Positions 9,217 through 18,479 of a stretch of DNA of 24,552 bases are shown one piece after another. The DNA lies in NCBI GenBank assembly GCA_000934455.1, contig KN882820.1, positions 124,124-148,675 on the forward strand, given 5' to 3'. The notes below the pieces were generated by a model, which did no database searches, had not been told where the DNA came from, and worked only from the letters and a program-made list of their open reading frames with translations. Every line of letters begins with the position of its first letter. The stretch's first letter is position 1. The DNA comes from Apostichopus parvimensis. Its lineage: Eukaryota; Echinodermata; Holothuroidea; Aspidochirotida; Stichopodidae. Both the position numbers and the translations under genes were made by a program.

Positions 9217-9563
9217 CTTTGTTAATAAAAGCTTTAAGCTCTCATTTTTATCTCATACAACTGCAGACAGGTGTATTGTCATTTTAAGTTAGAGGTACTG
9301 TAGGCCTACTGTCACTTGTATTGTTAAACCAGCTAAAACACAAATGACAATATAATTAATGTCAAATTATTTTTATTAAACAAGCCAGGTTGCTGGCTCC
9401 ATAGTGCATAGTCCATATAAAAATCTTGATAAAAGTACATGTTACAAATACTAAAAAGTGTATCAGATGCTTTCCATAACTTTTCCATACATTCCTTACA
9501 ATATTTACAGTAGCTTCAGGAATGTCCATGGATACGCACAGTAAATATCTGTTATCTTTACAG
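9217..9563. other. Rest of intron 1
   Basis: AT-rich intron sequence with a good 3' splice site at the end. Nothing else is seen. Confidence 0.5.
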
Positions 9564-9942
9564 GGTCACGTGACAAATACTGATGGTCTTGAAATCCTGA
9601 ATGATACGTTGGCACTCCTCAGAGGTAGGGTTATCCCATTAGGATGTTTGACATACCTCGGAGGGTACGAGGTATCCAGTATTGACCAACTTGTAGATGC
9701 GCCAGCTCCAAAGGAGACTGGAAAACCCGAAGCCGATGATGAAGAAGGGAAACAGAAAATGGGGTCATCCCACTCTCAGGACGACACCCTTGCAGCCCTA
9801 CCTTATTCCTCTGCTCTTGATTACTATACAAAAAAGAAACAGAATTGTTGTGGGCTTACCACATCTTCACATTCCCACCTCGGTGAGAATCCAGAAGATC
9901 AAGAAAACAGCGAAATGAACATAGTCCTCTATGACTCCCAAG
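9564..9942 (+). CDS. TICRR: TICRR exon 2: middle region
   Basis: The acceptor is TTATCTTTACAG|GGTCAC and the donor is CAAG|GTAAGA. The exon enters in phase 0 and leaves in phase 1, covering about residues 258-383. It starts with GLEILNDTLALLRGRVIPLG, which resembles the vertebrate stretch that follows the vWA-like domain. A charged, low-complexity loop follows (about 305-325), then LAALPYSSALDYYTKKK. In the vertebrate protein the corresponding region contributes to MTBP binding; that role here is inferred. The open frame begins upstream at 9522, but those 42 nt precede the acceptor and are intronic. Confidence 0.88.
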
Positions 9943-11312
9943 GTAAGAAGTATCTATGAACAAACCCCCAACAAGTTCAAATCAAACTTTACATTTATTT
10001 GCGGTACCTATGTGGAGAGGCACCTTCGATAAATGACTGATATTGGGTCAGATAGAGCTAGCTTTGGGACACTTCTAAAATCTATTTAGTGAAAGTTGAG
10101 GTATTAAAGTACATTTTAACATACAGTACTGAGTAGGAACCTGGTTCATTTATAGAGATAGGTAGAGGTTGTAACAAGGTTGTAAACTTCAGTAAAAGGA
10201 GTAGTAGGAACCTCACATTGTTTAAGACTTTAAATTTGTTGAAAGTTTGTAGTGAAAAATTCAACTTCAGGTTGCCAAAATTCACAGATTTTGTTTAAGG
10301 AGGGTTCATCATATATTTAAGAAAACTTGTGTAACATTTGGTAACCTCAGTTTAAGGAAACTTGTAGAACAACAAAATTTAGAATGGAACAAGGAAGAAA
10401 AAAAGCACAAAAAAACTGGTTGATATCTCTTGTATGACCACAGGTACAGTACCGATGGCTCTTTCAAGTAATGTAAAATTTTTGGTGATTTATAGAATTT
10501 CATAATCAAGCCATATTTTTGATAATTGATTCAATCTGACAATGCAAGTTTGTAATTAATTACCTGGATATGATATACACATAAGATGTTGGTTGACCAT
10601 CCAGTTTGAACTGAAATATCTTTTCGAGATCATCCTTGCAAACTTTGGTTGTGCAACAAGATTAATGAAGCTATCTACTGTACAGTTTTCTGTGTTACAG
10701 TCTGAGCAGCGAGTGCAGTTCTCGAGGATTGTTTGCCGTTCTCTACCGAGAGATTCAGCAGTCCCAAAAGTACCACTGGTCAGCTCTGGTACAGCAAATA
10801 ATTTAGATATGCTATGCAAAATGGACAGACTGCTATTAGTGTATACAAGTTGAAAGATGTATACGTTAGCACTTTTTGACATAGGAACTTTAGTAGTTTC
10901 TGAATGCCCTCAAATAAGCGGCCAAAAAATTATAAACACTGAATTGTAAACTATGATATGCGATATATTAATCCTCCATTAACGTGGATAACATTTTGGA
11001 TGGCGGTGGACAGCAGAGACGTAATCTTTGGTTTTTCTATGAGCTCTTACAGTTTGTGGCAGAACAAAGTCATAACATTGATTAATTTAATGAGAAACTC
11101 TGCGTTCAACACATACAGTATCCCACTATCCTTGTGAGCATGATTTTTTGTTCTAGTGATTTATTTTGGTGATATATTATACTACACTTTAGTTATTTTC
11201 CTTTAACAAAAAACAATGATGCATGGCTGAACCCATGGATGGATAAATATGGAGCAGAAATCTGGAAAATTAACTTAAATTTTTTCTAATGTTTTTTTTT
11301 TTTAATGATCAG
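9943..11312. other. Intron 2
   Basis: AT-rich. An open frame at 10593-10853 with an acceptor-like TGTGTTACAG at about 10700 was tested as an exon. Its phase does not fit exons 2 or 3 and its donors are poor, so I leave it as intron. Confidence 0.6.
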
Positions 11313-11373
11313 ACGAGTCAGCAGTGCCAGCCTGCAGTCTAAATATTCAACTCATGTGGAGCTGTGAAACAAG
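11313..11373 (+). CDS. TICRR: TICRR exon 3 (61 nt)
   Basis: This short exon lies between a T-rich acceptor (tract then AATGATCAG|ACGAG) and the donor CAAG|GTATAA. It is the only stretch in the 1.7-kb interval found to accept phase 1 from exon 2, remain open, and leave in phase 2 as exon 4 requires. It reads DESAVPACSLNIQLMWSCET after the split codon. The hydrophobic SLNIQLMW strand would match the TVTLEPL-type strand of the vertebrate middle region. Exon status is inferred from phase and splice sites. Confidence 0.72.
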
Positions 11374-11467
11374 GTATAAAACCCATTGATTTTTAACCAT
11401 TTTAACCATTCATATTTTAGTAATCAAATTTTGGCTGTTTGTTTGAAAAATTGAATTTCTCATACAG

Positions 11468-11551
11468 CCAAGTCATGTTTGAGGCGAGATCCAATTCGAA
11501 CAGAAAAACGTGCAATGAATTAGAATTTTCCATAGCACATTTTAGATACAT
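11468..11551 (+). CDS. Possible optional TICRR exon 3b
   Basis: The acceptor CTCATACAG|CCAAG is followed by a frame open from exon 3 (phase 2): SQVMFEARSNSNRKTCNELE and onward. A donor AT|GTAGTT at 11552 would keep phase 2; a shorter form ending at 11509 (AAC|GTGCAA) also keeps phase. Both donors are weak. Another frame reads CLRRDPIRTEKR but fits no neighbouring phase without a weak alternative donor in exon 3. The vertebrate protein has extra residues at this place, so a real exon is plausible but unproven. Confidence 0.28.
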
Positions 11552-11635
11552 GTAGTTTCTATATTTTTTAATATACTACTGTAAGGTTCCATGTACAAAC
11601 CCTCCGTCTTATTTTCATGATGTTTCATCTAACAG

Positions 11636-12152
11636 CATTTCTGAGAAGACGAACACGTCTGCCGACGGCCTTGATGACGTTGCTGTTAACGATGATGACG
11701 TTGCAGCTAATAAAGATGACCTTACCGATACCGACGCTGCCCGTAATAATAATAATAACGATGACGACGATGATGGCGATTCCACATCTGACGTCCACGA
11801 ACTCTTCCACAGCCTTTACGATAATTTGGTCATTCCATTCAAGGAGGAGGAAATTGACAGTGAAGCATTGCACGATGAAAGTATACAGTTAGTCTTAGAT
11901 GCAATATTTGAGGGTCAGGAGATGGGAGACATGAACGAGGAGAAAATAGATGCCTCGAAGGCATCCGTCATGGGGATCATTTCGAGAGATTTTCTCTCGA
12001 GGGACGTGTGTCAGTCCAATCATGTCTACTCGTGCCTCGGTCACGAGGTCTCACCTCAGACCGAGGATGCAAGGAAGGATGGTACTGGAGCCGTGACATC
12101 TCAGTGGTTTCAGAGCATGTTGTCCCAGTTGCAGAAGAGCAATTGCATAATG
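11636..12152 (+). CDS. TICRR: TICRR exon 4: acidic loop and middle region
   Basis: The acceptor is TTTCATCTAACAG|CATTTC and the donor is ATAATG|GTAAGT, entering in phase 2 and leaving in phase 0 (about residues 404-576). The first third is an acidic, Asn-rich low-complexity stretch encoded by AAT and GAT/GAC repeats. After it come a helical-looking segment (VHELFHSLYDNL) and, at the end, TSQWFQSMLSQLQKSNCIM. Across the splice this last block aligns by eye with the FQQLVSRL segment of vertebrate Treslin. The acidic stretch is longer than I recall in vertebrates and looks like a lineage-specific loop. Confidence 0.9.
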
Positions 12153-12574
12153 GTAAGTCAAAAGAGAAAAAACCCAAAATTCTGGAATTTCAGAAAGATA
12201 AAAAGAGATGAAAACTTGGTTGTGTGATGTAATATTTCTCTGTTTTATTGAAATGCAACTTGAAGACTCTAAATTGGGCTGATTTTATGAATGATTGCTG
12301 GAATTTCTTTATTCTCCCCCCCCCCCTCCCTGTAATAACAACCAGGTTAATTTATTATGAATGGGGTTTACTGTAAATGAACCAGTCATGGACCAGACAA
12401 CACTAGCATGATATATCTTCCAAGAAGCAAAGTCATTTTTGGAACATCGGACATCTCTTTGACGTTAGTTAGCCGAGTACTTACAGTATGATGGAATTGT
12501 ATTAAATTTTGTGTCAAGACTTTGAAGAGTTTAGAAAGCATCTAAATCCTTTCCATCCCCATGCTCTTTCCCAG
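12153..12574. other. Intron 4
   Basis: It contains a C-run with T interruptions (about 12316-12330). No other feature. Confidence 0.6.
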
Positions 12575-12830
12575 ATTTTGTATCTTCGCAAACGCCTCGT
12601 AGTGTTGGAGCCTCTCACATCGGTTTTGGGATCATTGAGGGTTCTTTGTTCCATGAGTGGGAAGGCGAAGAAGAAAATAAACGCTTTCGACGGAGTAATG
12701 TCACCACCTAAGATAAATCGCGATGAAGTATCTGAAGAAGCAGAGGATGAGGAAGGGAATATCCTGGATGAATTGGCAACACATTTGCAAGAAGAGACAT
12801 CGCAAAGTAAGGAGGAGGAGGAGGAGGAGG
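12575..12830 (+). CDS. TICRR: TICRR exon 5: middle region, acidic end
   Basis: The acceptor has a clean pyrimidine tract (CTCTTTCCCAG|ATTTTG). The exon enters in phase 0 and leaves in phase 1 at GAGG|GTGAGT. It begins ILYLRKRLVVLEPLTSVLGS, which matches the conserved vertebrate block with PLTGVISPL-like sequence. Then comes MSPPK, a full S-P-x-K CDK consensus, and an acidic tail ending in a run of Glu codons. The frame is open upstream from 12509, but that part is intron. A second good donor (CAAA|GTAAGG at 12807) would shorten the exon by 24 nt in the same phase. Confidence 0.9.
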
Positions 12831-13657
12831 GTGAGTGGAAAAACTGCTTTTCAAAACGAAAATGACACTTAACGAAAAGGGAAGCCGGTGTTCATCCACG
12901 ATCTAACACTGGGTCTCAAATAAGCTACTATAAGGCTTCCTGATCCTGGTTCTCTAAACTAAACTAAATTAAACTAAACTAAGCTAAGCTAAACTAAACC
13001 AAACTAAACTACACTAATTCAACAAATCAATGTCCCAGTGAGATGAAATACTTGGCAAATTACCTCCTCATTGAAGCTTTGAGCAGGAGTGACCATTATT
13101 TGAAATTCTAGCATATCTGGGGCAACTGAGTCTGACTGCATGACACTTTATGTGAAGACTCACATGTCCCTCTATGCGACAAAACTTAAACTGGAAGACT
13201 GGTTTTCTTAAAATACATGCAATACTAAAATGATAAAATAACTAAAGTTGTCGAACAATCGTTACACCATCTCCACTCAGTGGAGTAGCCACTGGGAGGA
13301 CGTTGGGCCTAGACGAAAATGAATAAAGAAGAACATTTCTGACATAAATTTGGTAAAAATCCAAACATTTTTCTTTGGAACCTGCACAGTTTAAACGGAG
13401 GCTGGTGTCATATTAACCTAAATGCAATGTCCTTTTTTTCAAATTGACGAAAGCTTGTTACATACTGAAAGTATACAGAAGATTTGCATGCATCCCTCCC
13501 GTATGGTTATTCTCACTTTATAGTTACTCTTAACTTTGTACAGGCTTCCTTCACGGTATTTGTTGTGCTCATGTTTGAATTTACTTTTAACTGCTGTTGA
13601 CCAAGGAATCGATCCTCGGGATCACGTTCATGTTGCAAATCCAATTCTCTTCCTTAG
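12831..13657. other. Intron 5 with (AACTA)n microsatellite
   Basis: A degenerate AACTA pentanucleotide tract occupies about 12954-13016. The downstream part has a second acceptor-like site (TTTGTACAG, ending at about 13543) whose frames close early in the required phase. Confidence 0.6.
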
Positions 13658-13814
13658 CGACGACAGACGAAACATCAAAGGAGTGTCTTTTAGATTTGAA
13701 TTTTCATAAGGAGACGAATTCTTTAAAATCTTTTACGGTGTCCTGTCTGGAGCCCTGGTATCGCGATGTTCCCGATCGTGGGGTGACGGCCAAATTCTTG
13801 GAGCGGCTGGTCAG
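13658..13814 (+). CDS. TICRR: TICRR exon 6
   Basis: The acceptor has a strong pyrimidine tract (ATTCTCTTCCTTAG|CGACG) and the donor is CAG|GTGAGT. The exon enters in phase 1 and leaves in phase 2, matching exons 5 and 7. It encodes TTDETSKECLLDLNFHK followed by EPWYRDVPDRGVTAKFLERL. The final block would correspond to the vertebrate W-P-x-x-VEKWF segment just before the region of exon 7. The frame continues upstream to 13591, and another frame in 13540-13640 is also open; neither can be joined in phase. Confidence 0.85.
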
Positions 13815-14180
13815 GTGAGTTCAGTTCAAGGGAAAAGTCGACAATTGTCAAGGCTCGAAATGGCGTACATGAAAAATGTCTATTTTGTGGCAATCCAGAG
13901 TCAAGATCTGATGACGAAAATGAAGTGACATTTATCAAGGCTGTACATGTAGGTAATCTTACTTTAACGTTTAGTTAAGTCGATATTAGTCGAAGTCTAG
14001 CCGTACATGATACCGACTAATTCAGTGACAGTGGTAGAACTCAGTAACTAAAAAATATTCTAGAGTGAAAACAAGTGAAAAGAGAAAAATAAAATAATTC
14101 AATTGTCCCAGATTGTTGATGTTGGTTGATTTCACTCTGTCTGTCTGTCTATTTTTTTAAATTTAAATATTTCATCTCAG

Positions 14181-14332
14181 TTTACCCGAGAATTTGCTGT
14201 TGGACGAATCCATCAATTTGAGCAGCGCCCTCTCTCAGTTGAAACAGCTCTACAAATCTGGGCAGAAGATTCCTCCATCCCAAGAAACCGAGAAGAAACG
14301 AACGGATAAGAAAGATAAATCGAATAAACTTG
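14181..14332 (+). CDS. TICRR: TICRR exon 7: helix and basic linker
   Basis: The acceptor is ATTTCATCTCAG|TTTACC and the donor is CTTG|GTATGT, entering in phase 2 and leaving in phase 1 (about residues 714-764). It reads LPENLLLDESINLSSALSQL then KQLYKSG and a Lys/Glu/Asp-rich tail. The vertebrate protein has the same pattern (a DLMESFGLL-like helix, then LAELYQRKSREES) at this position, which strongly supports the exon and its frame. Confidence 0.92.
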
Positions 14333-14739
14333 GTATGTTTTTTGTTGTTTGAAATTGATGAATTTATAATACTAGAAATAATATCTTCATTTATCTTACA
14401 TTTTCTGAAATTCCATGTTTTGCTGCAGTACAAATTTATGGTGTATGCTGAATTCAGGTATGTTGTTACAGAGAAATGTGTAGAAGAAGATAAAATTAGC
14501 GATAATGGGTCCAACTTCCCTCTTTGTAGATTTTTCGTTGCTGAGATTTGCCATACAATGTACTATGTATAATTCGAAATACATGGGGAAGAGTTGATTG
14601 TGCAATAATAAAAGACTAAATTAAAAATTTCTCAGACTTTTCAGCAATTTTCTGATATTACAGAATATTAATGAGTTGACAATTGTGGAAACAAAGACAC
14701 CATAATCTTCCTTTGAAGACAAGAAGAACCATAGCCTAT

Positions 14740-15125
14740 TGTTTATTGTAGAGGTCAAAGGTCATTTATGGCCCAAAAAAAAATTGAAAACCTTGTAATC
14801 CTGGATAGCTGAAATGAACTTGATACTTGGTATGTAGATTCACATTCATAAGAAACCTTTTATTGTTGAGGTCAAATGTCAGATGAGGTCACTCAAGGTC
14901 AAAGTCTGAAAATCATATAAGCATGATCACTAGTATTGAAAGCTTGGAAAAACATGATGGTTTGTATGTAGATCCACCTTAGTGCATACAAGAAGTTTTT
15001 TAATGGATGTAGTCATGTGGAAGGTCATTTGAGGTCAATTGAAGCCAAAATTTGCAAACACATACAAACAGTTAATGAACTTGATACATGATGTGTAACT
15101 CCACAAGCAAGAATTTAGGACTTTA
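14740..15125. repeat. Diverged tandem AGGTCA-rich repeat, intron 7
   Basis: About three units of roughly 120 bp repeat the theme GAGGTCAAATGTC...GAGGTCACTCAAGGTCAAAGT...GAAAA...CTTGATAC. The first unit holds AGGTCAAAGGTCA (14752-14764), a perfect DR1 nuclear-receptor element. It is related to the segment at 7036-7230. Confidence 0.6.
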
Positions 15126-15282
15126 TAGGGAATTCCTGTAATTTTCCTTCAGGGCTATGTGTTCCATTGGTCATGCAATTTTTTTTCTTGAAGCAATAGG
15201 ATTGATTTCACCCCAAAAATAGTATAAATGTACTTTCAAAAGCTAGAATATATTTTATATATATTAATTGTGTCTTTTGCAG

Positions 15283-15450
15283 GGCGACAAGCAGCCAAAC
15301 GTAAGAGCAAACCCATCATGAAAAAGTTACAAGCGAGAACTCTATCTATTTACGAGAAAAGTATCCAAATGGTCGAGAAGGAGTTGCCAGTCGAACTTCG
15401 AAAGCCGAAGACTATCCTCAAGAAAGGATCGACGGCAATCTTCATGCCAG
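15283..15450 (+). CDS. TICRR: TICRR exon 8: basic region before the STD
   Basis: The acceptor is TGTGTCTTTTGCAG|GGCGAC and the donor is CCAG|GTACTA, phase 1 in and phase 1 out. The protein is strongly basic: GRQAAKRKSKPIMKKLQART, then LSIYEKSIQMVEKELP and a KPKTILKKGS stretch. It sits directly before the conserved Sld3/Treslin domain, as the basic PVRQKM...RSLK region does in vertebrates. The basic residues could contribute to nuclear import or DNA contact; that is inference. Confidence 0.93.
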
Positions 15451-15571
15451 GTACTAAATTATTTCTGGTTGCTCTATGGGGTTGGGGTGGGGGCCTTTGA
15501 TGGATATCAAACTGAGTGATAACGCCAAGTGTCCCAAGCTAAAATAACGAATTTATTTTTTAATTTGCCAG

Positions 15572-15642
15572 ACAAAGAATTTTCGTCAGTGGCTGATTTG
15601 CAGACCTACGTGCGGGAATCGTATGACAGGGCCATTACCAAT
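15572..15642 (+). CDS. TICRR: TICRR exon 9: start of Sld3/Treslin domain
   Basis: This 71-nt exon runs from ATTTGCCAG|ACAAAG to ACCAAT|GTAAGT, phase 1 in and phase 0 out. It encodes DKEFSSVADLQTYVRESYDR and AITN. The pattern matches the vertebrate DFKTEEELLSYIRENY segment at the start of the Sld3/Treslin domain, the part that binds CDC45 in the Sld3 family. The match is one of the clearest in the window. Confidence 0.94.
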
Positions 15643-15682
15643 GTAAGTCTCAATTAAATTTTGGAGCAGAGCTACTGTATAC

Positions 15683-16015
15683 TGTCTGCGAAGTTTGCTG
15701 CTCATGGAGAGTATAGCTCTTACTGTCCATGAGAAGTTTGCTTCTCATGGACAGTGTAGTTGATATTGTTCATGAGAAGTTTGCTTCTCTTGGACAGTGT
15801 AGTTGATATTGTTCATGAGAAGTTTGCTTCTCATGGACAGTGTAGTTGATATTGTCCATGAGAAGTTTGCTGCTCATGGAGAGTATAGCTCTTATTGTCC
15901 ATGAGAAGTTTGCTTCTCATTAACAGTGTAGTTCATATTGTCCGTGAGAAGGTTGCTACTCATGGACTTTAGCTCTTATGTCCATGAGAAGTTTGCTGCT
16001 CATGGAGAGTATACT
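15683..16015. repeat. 43-bp hairpin minisatellite, intron 9
   Basis: About eight tandem units of 41-43 bp begin 40 nt after exon 9. Each unit has a CCATGAGAAG-TTTG-CTTCTCATGG core, a 10-bp perfect palindrome with a 4-nt loop in the best copies, followed by ACAGTGTAGTTGATATTGT or a GAGAGTATAGCTCTTATTGT variant. The two spacer variants are interleaved. Confidence 0.9.
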
Positions 16016-16318
16016 TATTTGTGCAAGATGATGATGACGTCTTTAATTTGGCTCTGACACTCTTGCAACTCAAAGTTATTTTTCAGTGTTGTAGCTTTCT
16101 CAGAATTTTTTCTGACAAACATTGTCATTATAATGTATAAAGTAGATGACACAATGAATGCAGCCACTAAGTAACATGCAGTGGACTGAAGAAAATTAAA
16201 AAAATGATTCATATTTTCAAAATATGAATCCTTTTTTTTATTTTTTCAGTCCCCTAAACTTACACCAGGAACACCTACTGCCCATTAGTCCCAATACTAT
16301 TCATGGACAGTTATACAA

Positions 16319-16628
16319 TTTTATACAACACCTAATTATATTCCGGCCATTTGATTGGTCAATTGCTCGTTGATTGCATGCAAAATCCGCTCTATTGCAC
16401 TCTATGAAATAGAACCATGGGTTATACTTTTTTGATAGCACTTTTTTCAATGGTAAGAGAGCAGAGAAACCTGTATGTTCAAAACAATCTGTTGCATGAG
16501 TGCATTTTACATCCAATTATATCCAAATTTGAAGGTGTTGTATAAAACAAATAATGTTTCTTTGAAAGATGTAATTTGTTCCATTCAACTCGGCTGCGCC
16601 TTGTTGAATGGAACATTCCATCTTTCAA
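16319..16628. repeat. Foldback repeat with two nested hairpins, intron 9
   Basis: TTTTATACAACACCT (16319-16333) recurs inverted at 16533-16547. Next to it a second hairpin pairs TTGAAAGATG (16562-16571) with CATCTTTCAA (16619-16628) and GTTCCATTCAAC (16578-16589) with GTTGAATGGAAC (16603-16614). It resembles a MITE or foldback element; no target duplication was established. Confidence 0.65.
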
Positions 16629-16649
16629 CTCATGAAATATTTGCACTAT

Positions 16650-17321
16650 TGCACTCATAACCATTCATTATTTGTATAATAAACTACGCAATGATGTCAT
16701 TATGGTTTAACCTTTTAAAAGAAAGCTTTTAAATGTGATATCTAAGATACCATACATTAGATTCATGCCTTATAACAGATACACTATTAGCCAATAGGTG
16801 TGTAGATGTGGCCATTATTGTTTTTAGATTTCAATTGACATCTTGGAATGCATCAAAACCATCTAAAGTATTTTTTTTTGTCTGCTTTGCGACCAAGGTC
16901 ATTTTGAGCTTTGAAGTTTCTCTTGAAGTTTTGGAGACAAAAAATATGCCTACTTAAATTTCAATCCACTTGAGTTGCACCATGAATGACAAAAATAGAC
17001 ATCAGTTTGCAAATGACTACAGAAGATCTTACATTCAATTTGTGGGACACAAACTTATCTTTATGGAACTTAGCAGTTTATATCTGTTCAAGAAGGAGCA
17101 GACAAAAACATGGATCTATTAATGAATGATTAAAACAATATCCAATTATGACCGAATATGACATTGTTTCAACAGACTATTTAAAGAGTTACGACCCAAT
17201 GCAACAGATAAAGTCACATATACCGAGATTGCTTGGTTATTTACTCTCTTTTCCGTAGCCTGTCAAAACTGTCCTTCAGTATTCTCGTTTTCCTCATTTT
17301 TTTATCCCTTGTTCCCAACAG
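16650..17321. other. Rest of intron 9
   Basis: AT-rich intron sequence that ends in the acceptor of exon 10. Nothing else is seen. Confidence 0.5.
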
Positions 17322-17417
17322 TCAACCAGTTTTTTGGCGTGTGCCCAACAGATTGTCTTTATGACAGTTCACTTCATGAAAGAGCAAGAGAAAGACCGAG
17401 TTGGCGATGTCAGCACA
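17322..17417 (+). CDS. TICRR: TICRR exon 10: core of Sld3/Treslin domain
   Basis: This 96-nt exon has the acceptor TTGTTCCCAACAG|TCAACC and the donor AGCACA|GTAAGA, phase 0 on both sides. It encodes STSFLACAQQIVFMTVHFMK and EQEKDRVGDVST. FLACAQQIVFMTVHFMKEQ matches the vertebrate helix LYACARNMISTVKMFLKSK in spacing and hydrophobic pattern, and fills what would otherwise be a gap between exons 9 and 11. It lies alone in 3.2 kb of repeat-rich intron, and a different frame (17309-17557) reads through it, so an ORF-based search would miss it. Confidence 0.92.
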
Positions 17418-17576
17418 GTAAGACCATTGCAATTAAAATTCAAACAGCTAAAAAAACAAAAGAATTGTTGACTGTTAATGAATTTAAGATATTCTGTTAT
17501 ATCTATGTTTGTTGTTCTATAATTACAAACGATTTTAAAGCAAGCTATCATAGTTAGCCGAAAGTATGTGATAGAT

Positions 17577-17876
17577 ATATGCTAATTGAGACTGCCCCCC
17601 CCCCCCTCCTCAGCCGTCCCACCTGCGTGCAGCTCAACAATTTTTTGTTATTTCTTTGAGAGTTTCAGCATTTAAAGGTTTTTTCCACATACAACACTGA
17701 AGACTAAACAGAAATCACATGCCTGCATATGCTAATTGAGCCCCCCCTCCCTCCCCCCTTCAGCCATCCCACCTGCGTGCAGCTTTAAACAATTTTTTGT
17801 TATTTCTTTGAGAGTTTCAGCATTTAAAGGGTTTACCACATACTACACTGAAGACTAAACAGAAATCACATGCCCA
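17577..17876. repeat. 150-bp tandem duplication, intron 10
   Basis: ATATGCTAATTGAG...C-run...CACCTGCGTGCAGCT...GAAATCACATGCC occurs twice in direct order with a period of 150 bp and only a few differences, mainly in the C/T-run and in TTTTTTCC versus GGTTTACC. It looks like a recent local duplication. Confidence 0.9.
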
Positions 17877-18008
17877 CTTGTCCTGAACATTTTCATTTAC
17901 TCAACCCTTTTTTTTTTAATTGATTTATTTTCTTTGTTAGTAACAGTGCTGTCTGTAAACACTTGTAGCAGACATAGGAGAAACTTCTAACTGAGCTTTT
18001 GCTGTTGT

Positions 18009-18083
18009 TGATTTACTATTACCATTGATTACCGTTGATTTACTGTTCATTACCGTTGATTTATTACCGTTGATTTACTATTC
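18009..18083. repeat. Degenerate minisatellite TACCGTTGATTTA
   Basis: TACCGTTGATTTA and close variants repeat about five times with irregular spacing. Confidence 0.6.
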
Positions 18084-18124
18084 TCAATATGAAGTTGAAA
18101 GTTACTGTTAAAAGGTTTACAGTC

Positions 18125-18470
18125 TTTTTCAAGGCCAATTCCCACCACACTACTTTACGACATTAACCCATGGTCATAGGTAACTTGTCACACAGACACT
18201 CAAACAATCCCTCTCGGAGTACTACAGCGCACCACAACTACATGTCCTCCAGGGGACTTCCCATAGGATGCAACCACAAGCCGACACACCCAACTATATT
18301 TACAAGTTACCTCGCAAATCCCCATTTATAAATCTGGGTGGAGAGAGGCGATGGAGATAAAGTGCCCTGCCCAAGCACACAACATAATGATCTGGCCAGG
18401 ACTCGAACCTGCAAATCCTTAGATCAATTAGTCCATTGCCTTAATAACCACTTGCCTACAACACTCTCTG
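18125..18470 (-). mobile_element. tRNA-derived SINE, intron 10
   Basis: On the minus strand, an A-box-like TAGGCAAGTGG (18448-18458) is followed by a perfect B box GGTTCGAGTCC (18399-18409). A body with GTGTGCTTGGGCAGGGCACT then follows, a motif common to tRNA-derived SINEs of marine animals. The 3' end is not clear, so the left border is approximate. Confidence 0.75.
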
Positions 18471-18479
18471 TGTGGGTGG

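Noticed and set aside
10593-10853. Open frame with an acceptor-like TTACAG, tested as a TICRR exon
   Set aside because: It fits neither the phase leaving exon 2 nor the one entering exon 3, its donors are weak and no Treslin block is visible.
13544-13657. Open frame containing VDQGIDPRDHVHV, upstream of exon 6
   Set aside because: It needs phase 2 from exon 5, which leaves phase 1, and closes before the donor of exon 6; the acceptor at 13657 fits instead.
15683-16015. CRISPR-like array
   Set aside because: The units are directly tandem with no unique spacers of constant length, in an intron of an animal gene; it is a minisatellite.
18399-18458. Possible tRNA gene on the minus strand
   Set aside because: Only A- and B-box-like sequences are present; the arms do not pair into a cloverleaf and a SINE body follows.
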